Source: Pseudomonas parafulva (GTDB lineage: Bacteria > Pseudomonadota > Gammaproteobacteria > Pseudomonadales > Pseudomonadaceae). Taken from it: a stretch of 64,000 bases of DNA. Below the pieces are notes generated by a model. It ran no database searches. It was given only the letters and a program-made list of their open reading frames with translations, and was not told the DNA's origin. The translations under genes were made by a program, and so were the position numbers. The stretch covers positions 1,240,001 through 1,304,000 of the forward strand of contig NZ_CP009747.1 in assembly GCF_000800255.1 (NCBI RefSeq), written 5' to 3'. Shown piece by piece: positions 31,444 to 38,944 of this stretch. Positions within the stretch are counted from its first letter, which is position 1. Every line of letters starts with the position of its first letter.

Positions 31444-31833
31444 TTAACGGGTGGGCTCCGCGTCGGCTTCGGCGAACGCTTCGCGGGCCAGGCGGAAGCT
31501 GTCCACCGCCGCGGGTACGCCGCAATAGATGCCGACCTGGAGCAGGATTTCACGAATCTGTTCCCGGCTCAGACCATTACGCAAAGCGCCGCGGATGTGC
31601 AGCTTGAGCTCGTGGGGGCGGTTGAGGGCGGAAATCATCGCCAAGTTTATCATGCTGCGCTCTTTGAGCGACAAGCCGTCACGGCCCCAGACATGGCCCC
31701 AGCAGTATTCGGTGACCAGGTCCTGCAGCGGCTTGGTGAAATCGTCGGCGTTCTGCATCGAACGGTTGACGTACGCCTCGCCCAGCACCTGGGTGCGGAT
31801 CTGCAGGCCTTTTTCGTACTTCTCGTTGCTCAT
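31444..31833 (-). CDS. Carboxymuconolactone decarboxylase (CMD)-family protein
   Basis: 129 residues, PcaC-like. Family features: TEYCWGHVWGRDGLSLKERSMINLAMISALNRPHELKLHIRGALRNGLSREQIREILLQVGIYCGVPAA, including the Cys/Trp pair and conserved His. True PcaC decarboxylates 4-carboxymuconolactone; members outside pca operons have varied lactone, redox or unknown roles. No other protocatechuate genes are here, so the reaction in this cluster is open. A decarboxylation or lactone step on the ring-opened product is conceivable. Confidence 0.86.
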   Translation of the reverse strand: MSNEKYEKGLQIRTQVLGEAYVNRSMQNADDFTKPLQDLVTEYCWGHVWGRDGLSLKERSMINLAMISALNRPHELKLHIRGALRNGLSREQIREILLQVGIYCGVPAAVDSFRLAREAFAEADAEPTR

Positions 31834-31930
31834 CGGCAGGGCTCCTGGAGAGGGTCGATAAGATGAAATGAGCGCGAAGGCTGGGGTGAATCCATCGTCG
31901 GCTCACCGACGATGAATTCAACCCCGGTTC

Positions 31931-32416
31931 TCAGCCCAGCGGCGGCAGCGCGCCGAGCTTGCCCTTGTGATAGAGCATTGGCGTCACCGGTTCGGCCGGC
32001 AGCACCAGGTTCTTCACGGCGCCGACGATGATCGCATGATCACCGCCATCGTACTCGCGCCACAGCTCGCACTCGATGATCGCCGTGGCCTTGGCCAGCA
32101 GCGGGTTACCCAGCTCGCTCAGGTGCCAGTCGATGCCCTTGGCCTTGTCCTTGCCTTTGCCCGCGAAGGCATAGGCCTCGGCCGTCTGCTCGGCGGACAG
32201 CAGGTGGATGGCGAACTGCTTGCTGTCGCGCAGGATCGGGTAGGTGTCGGAGGCGTAGTTGGGGCAGAACAACACCAGCGCCGGTTCGATCGACAGCGCA
32301 CTGAAGGCGCTGGCGGTGATGCCGACGATACCGCCCTGCGGATCGAGGGTGGTGACCACGGTGACGCCGGACGGGAAGGAGCCCATCACGTCTTTGTAGA
32401 TGCCAGGTTCGATCAT
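31931..32416 (-). CDS. Flavin reductase (copy 1), RutF/HpaC-like
   Basis: 161 residues. Flavin-reductase domain motifs: FPSGVTVVTTLD, GITASAFSALSIEPALVLFCPN, FAIHLLSAEQ, ECELWREYDGGDHAIIVGAV. It would use NAD(P)H to reduce free FMN or FAD and supply it to a two-component monooxygenase. It lies 14 bases after the aldehyde dehydrogenase gene and 97 bases before the CMD gene. An ungapped comparison with copy 2 (36700-37185) gives 110 of 161 identical residues. Confidence 0.9.
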   Translation of the reverse strand: MIEPGIYKDVMGSFPSGVTVVTTLDPQGGIVGITASAFSALSIEPALVLFCPNYASDTYPILRDSKQFAIHLLSAEQTAEAYAFAGKGKDKAKGIDWHLSELGNPLLAKATAIIECELWREYDGGDHAIIVGAVKNLVLPAEPVTPMLYHKGKLGALPPLG

Positions 32417-32430
32417 CTCGTGCTACCTCT

Positions 32431-33912
32431 TCAACGCATCACAAACGGATCGGGCATCGGCGCGGTGGACAAGTTGATCCACACGGTCTTCAGCTCGGTA
32501 TAGGCGAGCACCGAATCGATGCCGCTCTCACGGCCGTAGCCGCTGTTCTTGAAACCGCCGATCGGCGCCATGGCCGAAACGGCGCGATAGGTGTTGACCC
32601 AGATGATGCCCGAGCGCACGTCGCGCGCCAGGCGATGGGCTCGGCCCAGGTCGCGGGTCCAGATGCCGGCGGCCAGGCCGAACTGCGAGTCGTTGGCCAT
32701 GGCCAGGGCCTGTTCCTCGGTCTTGAAGCGGATCACTGCCGCGACCGGACCGAACACTTCCTCTTGCATGATGGTCATCGAATGGCTGTCGCATTCGAAC
32801 AGGGTCGGTTCGTAGAACCAGCCGTCGCCCTCGACCTCGGCGCGCTTGCCGCCCAGGCGCAGCTTGGCGCCTTCGGCCTGGGCCGCGGCCACCAGGCCTT
32901 CCACCACCGCCAGTTGCTGGGCCGTGGCCATGGGGCCCATTTCGCTGGCCTCGTCCTGCGGGTTGCCGATACGAATACGCTTGGCGCGCTCGATCAGGCG
33001 TGCGACGAACTCATCGAAGATCTCGTCCTGCACCAGCAGGCGCGAACCGGCCACGCAGCTTTGCCCGGAGGCGGCGTAGATACCTGCGACCGCGCCATTG
33101 ATGGCACTGTCCAGGTCGGCGTCGGCGAAGATGATGTTGGGCGACTTGCCGCCCAGTTCCAGCGACAGCTTGGCGAAGTTTTCGGCACTGCTGCGCACCA
33201 CATGGCGGGCCGTGACGGCGCCGCCGGTGAAGGCGATCTTGCGCACCAGCGGGTGACGGGTGAGGGCGGCACCGGTACTGGGGCCGTAGCCCGTCACCAC
33301 GTTGACCACGCCCGCAGGGAAGCCTGCCTCGAGGGCCAGGCGGGCCAGTTCGAGAATGGTCGCCGAGGCGTGCTCGGACGGCTTGAGGACGATGGTGTTA
33401 CCGGCGGCCAGTGCCGGGGCCAGCTTGATCGCGGTCAAGTACAACGGGCTGTTCCAGGGGATGATGCCCGCTACCACGCCGATCGGCTCGTGCACGGTGT
33501 AGGCGAACAGGTCGGGCTTGTCCAGCGGCAGGGTGCCGCCTTCGAGCTTGTCGGCCAGACCGGCGGTGTAGTGGAAGAACTCCGGCAGATAGCCGACCTG
33601 GCCGCGGGTCTCGCGGATCAGCTTGCCGTTGTCACGGCTTTCCAGTTGCGCCAGGTGTTCCTTGTTCTCGGCGATCAGGTCGCCGAGGCGGCGCAGCAAC
33701 TTGCCGCGCGCAGTGGCGGTGAGGCTGCGCCAGGCTGGGTTGTCGAAGGCGCGTTGGGCGGCCTGCACGGCCAGTTCGACGTCCTGCGCGTCGGCATCGG
33801 GCAATTGCGCCCAAGCCTGGGCGGTGGAAGGATCGAGGCTGTCGAAGGTCTTGCCGCTCTGGGCATCGCGCCACTGGCCGTCGATGCACATCTGGAAACG
33901 AACGAGGGTCAT
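32431..33912 (-). CDS. NAD(P)-dependent aldehyde dehydrogenase
   Basis: 493 residues, full-length ALDH. The catalytic Glu is in LSLELGGKSPN, the catalytic Cys in YAASGQSCVAGSRLL, the Rossmann segment in FTGGAVTARHVV and PWNSPLYLTAIKLAPALAAGN, and the late motif in GGFKNSGYGRESG. It oxidises an aldehyde to an acid, in this setting probably a semialdehyde made after ring opening. The start overlaps the stop of the alpha/beta hydrolase gene by 4 bases, so the two are coupled. Closest by look to betaine/vanillin/hydroxymuconic-type ALDHs; the exact substrate cannot be read. Confidence 0.93.
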   Translation of the reverse strand: MTLVRFQMCIDGQWRDAQSGKTFDSLDPSTAQAWAQLPDADAQDVELAVQAAQRAFDNPAWRSLTATARGKLLRRLGDLIAENKEHLAQLESRDNGKLIRETRGQVGYLPEFFHYTAGLADKLEGGTLPLDKPDLFAYTVHEPIGVVAGIIPWNSPLYLTAIKLAPALAAGNTIVLKPSEHASATILELARLALEAGFPAGVVNVVTGYGPSTGAALTRHPLVRKIAFTGGAVTARHVVRSSAENFAKLSLELGGKSPNIIFADADLDSAINGAVAGIYAASGQSCVAGSRLLVQDEIFDEFVARLIERAKRIRIGNPQDEASEMGPMATAQQLAVVEGLVAAAQAEGAKLRLGGKRAEVEGDGWFYEPTLFECDSHSMTIMQEEVFGPVAAVIRFKTEEQALAMANDSQFGLAAGIWTRDLGRAHRLARDVRSGIIWVNTYRAVSAMAPIGGFKNSGYGRESGIDSVLAYTELKTVWINLSTAPMPDPFVMR

Positions 33913-34742
33913 GCAACTATCCCCTTGGCGGATTCGGTGAGGGTGCGCGCTTCGCGCAGGAAGTCCAGCAGCATGCGGTTGACGTCACGTGGGGCTTCCA
34001 CCGGCATCATATGCCGTTGCTCGGCCAGCACCACGCTGCGGGCGCCGGGAATGCGCGCGGCGAGCTGGCGGGTCATGGCCGGGGTGGAGCCGGTGTCGAG
34101 TTCGCCGGTGGCGATCAGCGTCGGCACCTGGATGCTGCCCAGGTCGGCTTCGCGGTACATGTCCTGGGTGGCGAACAGCGAATAGGTGGTGTGGTAGCCC
34201 TGCGGGTCGTTGCCGGCCAGCACCTGACGGATGGCCGCGACCTGGGCCGGATTGGCGGCCTTGTATTCACGGCTGAACCAGCGCTCCAGCGCCGCATCGA
34301 CGTTGGCGTCCGGGCCCAGTTCGGCGGCCTGGGCGGCGCGGGCGATGACCCCGGCGCTTTGCTCGGGGCTGCGGTTGAACACGCTGTTGAGCACCACCAG
34401 CGCCGACAGCCGCTGCGGATAGTGCAGGGCGAAGGCGCGAGCGATCAGCCCGCCCATGGAGAAGCCGATCACGGTGGCCTGGGCGATCTGCAGATGATCG
34501 AGCAACTCGACCAGTTGCGCGGCGTAGCCTTGCAGGTCGGTATCGACAGCGGGGCGAGCGCTCTGGCCATGGCCGAGCATGTCGTAGGCGATGACCCGGT
34601 AATCGGCGGCCAGGCCGACGAATTGTCCGCCCCACATTTCCTTGTTCAGGCCCACGCCGTGGATCAGCACCACGGGTTGGCCCTGGCCGAGGCTCAGGTA
34701 GCTGGTCCCGGCCGGTGTACGTTCAGCGACAGGCTGAATCAT
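33909..34742 (-). CDS. Alpha/beta-fold hydrolase
   Basis: 277 residues. Oxyanion motif HGVGLNKEMW, nucleophile elbow GFSMGGLIARAF, acid in ATGELDTGSTP, and catalytic His in EQRHMMPVEAPRDVN. Similar in plan to 3-oxoadipate enol-lactonase (PcaD) and to RutD. With a CMD protein nearby it could act on a lactone, amide or carbamate formed after oxygenation. Overlaps the ALDH gene by 4 bases and follows the DUF1185 gene by 59 bases. Confidence 0.9.
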   Translation of the reverse strand: MIQPVAERTPAGTSYLSLGQGQPVVLIHGVGLNKEMWGGQFVGLAADYRVIAYDMLGHGQSARPAVDTDLQGYAAQLVELLDHLQIAQATVIGFSMGGLIARAFALHYPQRLSALVVLNSVFNRSPEQSAGVIARAAQAAELGPDANVDAALERWFSREYKAANPAQVAAIRQVLAGNDPQGYHTTYSLFATQDMYREADLGSIQVPTLIATGELDTGSTPAMTRQLAARIPGARSVVLAEQRHMMPVEAPRDVNRMLLDFLREARTLTESAKGIVA

Positions 34743-34801
34743 GGGTGGTGCTCCTTGAAGGCCGCAGCGTCGACGCGTCGCTGCGGCCGGTGTGCAGGTC
34801 G

Positions 34802-35398
34802 TTATTGGGCGCTGGCTTTCTCGGCCGCCAGTTCTTCCAGGTCGATGTAGCGGTTACCGATGCGCGGATGCAGGCGGCCGCCGTCGGCTGCGCCCAGGAC
34901 CACGACGATCTCGTCGGCGCGCGGGGCGTCTTCGATCTGCATTTCCAGGGTGATGTAGTGCGAACGCAGGCCCTCGTCGTCCTTTTGCATCATCGGGATC
35001 TGGATCGAAGTGCCAGGGCCGCCGCGCTTGTTTGTGAAGCTCAGGTAGCTCTTGGCCTGCACGGCCTCGCGGTAGTGATTGCCGAAACGCAGGGTGTGGA
35101 TCACCGCCGAGGCGTGCTCGATCTCGCCGTCGGCACCCACTACCGCTGCCTTGCCGTAGGCTTCGATCTTGTCCGCGCCGCCGATGGCTGCCGTGAGGCG
35201 CTCGACCATGAGGGCGCCCAGCTCGGAGCAGTTGGCACGGATTTCTGGCTTGAGGTCTTCAACGAAACCGCGACCGGCCCATGGGTTCTTGATCACCACG
35301 GCCAGGCCGACCATGGTCACTGGCTTGTCGGTGGCCTTGCCGCCTTCGATGCGGGTTTCTTCGGAGTAGGTGACGATCTTGCGGATTTCGAAACTCAT
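34802..35398 (-). CDS. DUF1185 ('amino acid synthesis') family protein
   Basis: 198 residues from MSFEIRKIVTYSEETRIEGG. Single soluble domain with RGFVEDLKPEIRANCSELGALMVERL, IEAYGKAAVVGADGEIEHASAVIHTLRFGNHYREAV, and LSFTNKRGGPGTSIQIPMMQKDDEG. It matches the DUF1185 family, whose biochemical role I do not know. The first gene after a 146-base gap that contains operator motif A, so it probably heads its own transcript with hydrolase, ALDH, reductase 1, CMD and GntR. Its place directly after the monooxygenase suggests an early step. Confidence 0.85.
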   Translation of the reverse strand: MSFEIRKIVTYSEETRIEGGKATDKPVTMVGLAVVIKNPWAGRGFVEDLKPEIRANCSELGALMVERLTAAIGGADKIEAYGKAAVVGADGEIEHASAVIHTLRFGNHYREAVQAKSYLSFTNKRGGPGTSIQIPMMQKDDEGLRSHYITLEMQIEDAPRADEIVVVLGAADGGRLHPRIGNRYIDLEELAAEKASAQ

Positions 35399-35438
35399 GG
35401 GGGGCTCCTGGTGAGGAAAGACAGTGATTAACCAGTTT

Positions 35439-35465
35439 TGTCTTATGGTATGCCATAATACCAAT
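35439..35465. promoter_or_regulatory. Operator-like motif A before the DUF1185 unit
   Basis: Core ATGGTATGCCATAATACC (35445-35462), containing the inverted repeat GGTAT-N6-ATACC. 23 of 27 bases match motif B at 37236-37262, and both sit 41-51 bases upstream of a start codon. Likely target of the cluster's GntR regulator. Confidence 0.6.
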
Positions 35466-35544
35466 TATGGAAGTGCCAAGTGGCGAGCTTCAAGCGGCAA
35501 GTCAACGCAGGCTGCGATCAACCTGCCGCTTGTGACGGCCTGTC

Positions 35545-36588
35545 TCAGGCAAAGGCCGGGACCACTTCCTTGATGAACAGCTCCAGCGACTTGCGCTTTT
35601 CTTCGTGCGGCAGGCTGTTGTCGCACCAGAAGCTGAACTCATCGACACCTAACGCCTGGTAGTAGCGGATGCGCGCGATGATTTCTTCGGGGGTGCCGAT
35701 CATGGTGTTCTTGCGGATGTTGTCCAGCGCGAACGCCGGCACTTCGGCGAACTTGGACTCCGGGCTCGGCTCCAGGAAACCATCGACCGGCGTGGTCTTG
35801 TTGCCGAACCAGGCGTCGAAGGTGCGGTAGAAGCGCGAGATGGCCTGGGCGCCGACTTTCCAGCCGTCCGGGTCGGCCGGGCTGTGCACGTGGGTGTGGC
35901 GCAGCACCATCAGTTGCGGGCGTGGCACCTCGGGGTTGTTATCCAGAGCGGCCTGGAACTTGTTTTTCAGGTCCAGCACTTCCTCGTCGCCCTTCATCAA
36001 TGGGGTGACCATGACGTTGCAGCCATGCTTGACCGCGAAGTTGTGCGAGTCCGGGTCGCGCGCAGCGATCCACATCGGCGGCATGCCCGCCTGTACCGGC
36101 TTGGGCACGCTGGTCGAGGTGGGGAAGTTGTACACCTCGCCTTGGTGGGCGTAGTCGCCCTGCCACAGCGCGCGCACCGCCGGGACCATTTCGCGCAGGG
36201 CCTTGCCGCCGTCGGTGGCGGGCATACCGCCGGCCATGCGGTCGAACTCGAACTGGTAGGCGCCGCGGGCCAGACCCACTTCCATGCGGCCGTTGCTGAT
36301 GACATCGAGCAGGGCGCATTCGCCCGCCACGCGGATCGGGTTCCAGAACGGCGCGATGATGGTGCCGGCGCCCAGGCGAATGGTTTCGGTGCGGGCGGCC
36401 AGGTAGGCCAGCAGCGGCATTGGGCTTGGCGAGATGGTGTATTCCATGGCGTGGTGTTCGCCGATCCAGACCGTGCTGAATCCGCCGCGCTCGGCCATCA
36501 GGGTCAGTTCGGTCAGGTCCTCGAACAGTTGGCGGTGGCTGACCTGGTCATCCCAACGTTCCATGTGCACGAACAGCGAAAATTTCAT
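35545..36588 (-). CDS. Luciferase-like flavin-dependent monooxygenase
   Basis: 347 residues, bacterial luciferase (LLM) superfamily TIM barrel. Opens MKFSLFVHMERWDDQVSHRQL, then GGFSTVWIGEHHAMEYTISPSP, RLGAGTIIAPFWNPIRVAGECALLDVISNGRMEVGLARG, and GMPPMWIAARDPDSHNFAVKHG. It uses reduced flavin and O2 to oxygenate a substrate and depends on a partner reductase; two candidates are encoded in the cluster. It lies 111 bases after reductase copy 2. It is closer in look to LuxA-type monooxygenases than to RutA. The substrate is unknown; ring cleavage of a nitrogen heterocycle is the inference from the neighbouring permease. Confidence 0.88.
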   Translation of the reverse strand: MKFSLFVHMERWDDQVSHRQLFEDLTELTLMAERGGFSTVWIGEHHAMEYTISPSPMPLLAYLAARTETIRLGAGTIIAPFWNPIRVAGECALLDVISNGRMEVGLARGAYQFEFDRMAGGMPATDGGKALREMVPAVRALWQGDYAHQGEVYNFPTSTSVPKPVQAGMPPMWIAARDPDSHNFAVKHGCNVMVTPLMKGDEEVLDLKNKFQAALDNNPEVPRPQLMVLRHTHVHSPADPDGWKVGAQAISRFYRTFDAWFGNKTTPVDGFLEPSPESKFAEVPAFALDNIRKNTMIGTPEEIIARIRYYQALGVDEFSFWCDNSLPHEEKRKSLELFIKEVVPAFA

Positions 36589-36699
36589 GGGGTTTTCCTC
36601 GGAGCGAGTGGTGGTCGCCTGGCGGGGCAGGGGGCGGATGACAACGGCTCGGGCCGTGTACTCAGGTCAGATCCCTGTCGCTCGCTCAGACAGGTGGTG

Positions 36700-37185
36700 T
36701 CAGGCGAGCGCGGGCAGGCTGGCCATCTTGCCGCGGCAATAGATCATCGGGCTGGGGGCCTCGTCGGGGACGATCAGGTTGTGCACCTTGCCCACCATGA
36801 TGGCGTGATCGCCGCCTTCGTATTCGCGCCACAGCTCGCACTCGATGATCGCCGTGGCACCGGTCAGCAGGGGATTGCCCAAGGCGCTCAGGGTCCACTC
36901 GATGCCGTTGGCCTTGTCCTTGCCCTTTTTCGCGAACGCATAGGCTTCGGCCTGCTGATCGCCGGAGAGCAGATGGATGGCGAAGCGCTTCTGCTTGATC
37001 AGCACGGGGTAGGAGTCGGAGCTGTAGTTGGGGCAGAACAGCACCAACGGCGGGTCCATCGACAGGGAGGAAAAAGCGCTGGCAGTGAGGCCGACGACCG
37101 AGCCGTCGTCGTCCAGGGTGGTGATGACGGTGACGCCGGAGGGGAAGGAGCCCAGGACGTGCTTATAGAGGGTTGCGTCGATCAT
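36700..37185 (-). CDS. Flavin reductase (copy 2), RutF/HpaC-like
   Basis: 161 residues from MIDATLYKHVLGSFPSGVTV. Same motifs as copy 1: GLTASAFSSLSMDPPLVLFCPN, FAIHLLSGDQQAEAYAF, ECELWREYEGGDHAIMVGKV. 68% identical to copy 1 over the full length without gaps. It directly precedes the luciferase-like monooxygenase and is its most likely partner. The start 37185 follows a purine-rich GAGGTAAC segment; upstream codons to 37311 cover promoter and operator and are not used. Confidence 0.9.
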   Translation of the reverse strand: MIDATLYKHVLGSFPSGVTVITTLDDDGSVVGLTASAFSSLSMDPPLVLFCPNYSSDSYPVLIKQKRFAIHLLSGDQQAEAYAFAKKGKDKANGIEWTLSALGNPLLTGATAIIECELWREYEGGDHAIMVGKVHNLIVPDEAPSPMIYCRGKMASLPALA

Positions 37186-37235
37186 GGCGTTACCTCGATG
37201 GGGCGTGCGGTGGTCCGCGGTTTTTATCGTTGATG

Positions 37236-37262
37236 TGTCTGATGGTATACCGTAATACCTAT
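37236..37262. promoter_or_regulatory. Operator-like motif B before flavin reductase 2 / monooxygenase
   Basis: Core ATGGTATACCGTAATACC (37242-37259), inverted repeat GGTAT-N6-ATACC, 51 bases upstream of the reductase start. Nearly identical to motif A. Part of the 316-base divergent region 37186-37502, which otherwise shows no gene. Confidence 0.6.
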
Positions 37263-37412
37263 ATTGCAAGCGAATTTTTCCGCGACCCAGGGGCGGCGAT
37301 GAACGGTGCAAAGCCCGTAATCACTGGTCCGCTGGGCTAGGCGACTGCCCTGGCGTGAGGCGCTAAACGGATCAGGTGCGCCGAAAAAGTGCGGAGCAGT
37401 GTTGTCAAAAGT

Positions 37413-37431
37413 TTGGAATACCATAATATGG
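37413..37431. promoter_or_regulatory. Operator-like motif C before the NCS1 permease
   Basis: GGAATACCATAATATG (37415-37430) matches motif A at 12 of 16 positions in the same orientation and contains ACCAT-AAT-ATGGT as an inverted repeat. It lies about 70 bases before the permease start, where it could block a promoter. Confidence 0.5.
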
Positions 37432-37502
37432 TCTTCAGCTGAGAGGCCGCCCAGAGCGGTTTCCATACAACGATAAAAATGATCCTTTCGAGCTGAAATC
37501 CT

Positions 37503-38906
37503 ATGTCCCAACCGTCGTCGCAACACCAGTTTGTCGAGAATCATACGGTCGATCATGTTCCCCCCTCCGAGCGCCACGGGAAGGCGCGCGACCTGTTCAC
37601 CCTCTGGTTCAGCACCAACATCGCCCCCCTGCCGATCGTCACCGGCGCGATGGTGATCCAGGTGTTTCACCTGAACCTGATGTGGGGTCTGGTCGCCATC
37701 GTGATGGGGCATCTGCTGGGCGGTATCGTCATCGCCCTGGCCTCTGCGCAGGGACCGCAGCTGGGCATTCCGCAGATGGTGCAGAGCCGCGGTCAGTTCG
37801 GGCGCTACGGCGCGTTGCTGATCGTGTTCTTCACCGCGTTGATCTACGTCGGCTTCTTCATTTCCAATATCGTCCTGGCGGGCAAGTCGATCCATGGCAT
37901 CGCCCCGAGCGTGCCGATGCCGAGCGCGATCGTGATCGGCGCCCTGAGCGCTACGGCCATCGGGGTGATCGGCTATCGCTTCATCCATAGCCTGAACCGC
38001 ATCGGCACCTGGGTGATGGGTTCGGCGCTGCTGGCCGGCTTCATCATGATGTTCGCCCAGGACCTGCCGGCCGACTTCTACAGCCGCGGCGCCTTCAACC
38101 TGTCGGGCTTCATCGCCACCGTGTCGCTGGGCACCATCTGGCAGATCAGCTTCTCGCCCTACACCTCGGACTACTCGCGCTATCTGCCCAAGGAAATCGG
38201 CATCGCCAAGCCATTCTGGGCGACCTACTTCGGCGCCACCCTGGGCACTATCCTGTGCTTCAGCTTTGGCGCGGTGGCGGTGTTGTGCGTGCCCGAAGGC
38301 ACCGATGCCATGGATGCGGTGAAGCAGGCCACCGGCTGGCTCGGACCGATTCTGATGGTGCTGTTCCTGCTCAACATCGTCAGTCACAACGCGCTGAATC
38401 TGTACGGGGCGGTGCTGTCGATCGTCACCGCGATCCAGACGTTCGCCGCTCGGTGGACGCCGAGCGTGCGCGTGCGGGTGGTGCTGGCTTCGCTGATTCT
38501 GCTGGGCTGTGCGCTGGTGGCACTCAACGCCTCGGCCGGCTTCATCGGTCAGTTCATCGGCTTGATCCTGGCACTGCTGCTGGTGCTGGTGCCCTGGGCG
38601 TCGATCAACCTGGTGGACTTCTACCTGATCAAGAAGGGCGTGTACGACATCGCCTCGTTCTTCCGCGCAGATGGCGGCATCTATGGACGCTTCAACCATC
38701 ACGCCATCGTCGCCTACGTGTGCGGGATTCTGGTGCAGTTGCCGTTCGCCAATACCGCGCTGTATGTGGGGCCCTACTCGAATCTTGTCGAAGGTGCGGA
38801 CTTGTCGTGGTTGTTCGGTCTGCTGGTGACCGTGCCGCTTTACTACTGCCTGGCCACGCGCGGGCAGCCGGTGAAGGCGGGGAGGGTGGTGCGGGTAAAT
38901 GAATGA
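37503..38906 (+). CDS. NCS1-family nucleobase/allantoin-type permease
   Basis: 467 residues with about 12 membrane helices, inner membrane. Typical NCS1 features: RARDLFTLWFSTNIAPLPIVTGAMV-like start, VAIVMGHLLGGIVIALASAQGPQLGIPQMVQSRGQFGRYGALLIV, and GTIWQISFSPYTSDYSRYLP. NCS1 carriers import cytosine, uracil, allantoin, hydantoins, thiamine-like or pyridine-type compounds with H+ or Na+. It is transcribed divergently from the monooxygenase genes across a region with two operator-like motifs, so it is the probable uptake system of that pathway. The substrate is therefore likely a small nitrogen heterocycle. Confidence 0.9.
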   Translation: MSQPSSQHQFVENHTVDHVPPSERHGKARDLFTLWFSTNIAPLPIVTGAMVIQVFHLNLMWGLVAIVMGHLLGGIVIALASAQGPQLGIPQMVQSRGQFGRYGALLIVFFTALIYVGFFISNIVLAGKSIHGIAPSVPMPSAIVIGALSATAIGVIGYRFIHSLNRIGTWVMGSALLAGFIMMFAQDLPADFYSRGAFNLSGFIATVSLGTIWQISFSPYTSDYSRYLPKEIGIAKPFWATYFGATLGTILCFSFGAVAVLCVPEGTDAMDAVKQATGWLGPILMVLFLLNIVSHNALNLYGAVLSIVTAIQTFAARWTPSVRVRVVLASLILLGCALVALNASAGFIGQFIGLILALLLVLVPWASINLVDFYLIKKGVYDIASFFRADGGIYGRFNHHAIVAYVCGILVQLPFANTALYVGPYSNLVEGADLSWLFGLLVTVPLYYCLATRGQPVKAGRVVRVNE

Positions 38907-38913
38907 AGCGCTA

Positions 38914-38932
38914 GGGGCCGCAGGGCGGCCCC
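38914..38932. terminator. Hairpin between convergent permease and chemoreceptor genes
   Basis: Perfect stem GGGGCCGC-AGG-GCGGCCCC in the 38-base gap between two convergent stops. No strong T-tract follows on either side, so terminator function is uncertain. Confidence 0.45.
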
Positions 38933-38944
38933 GGTCTCTCTGAA

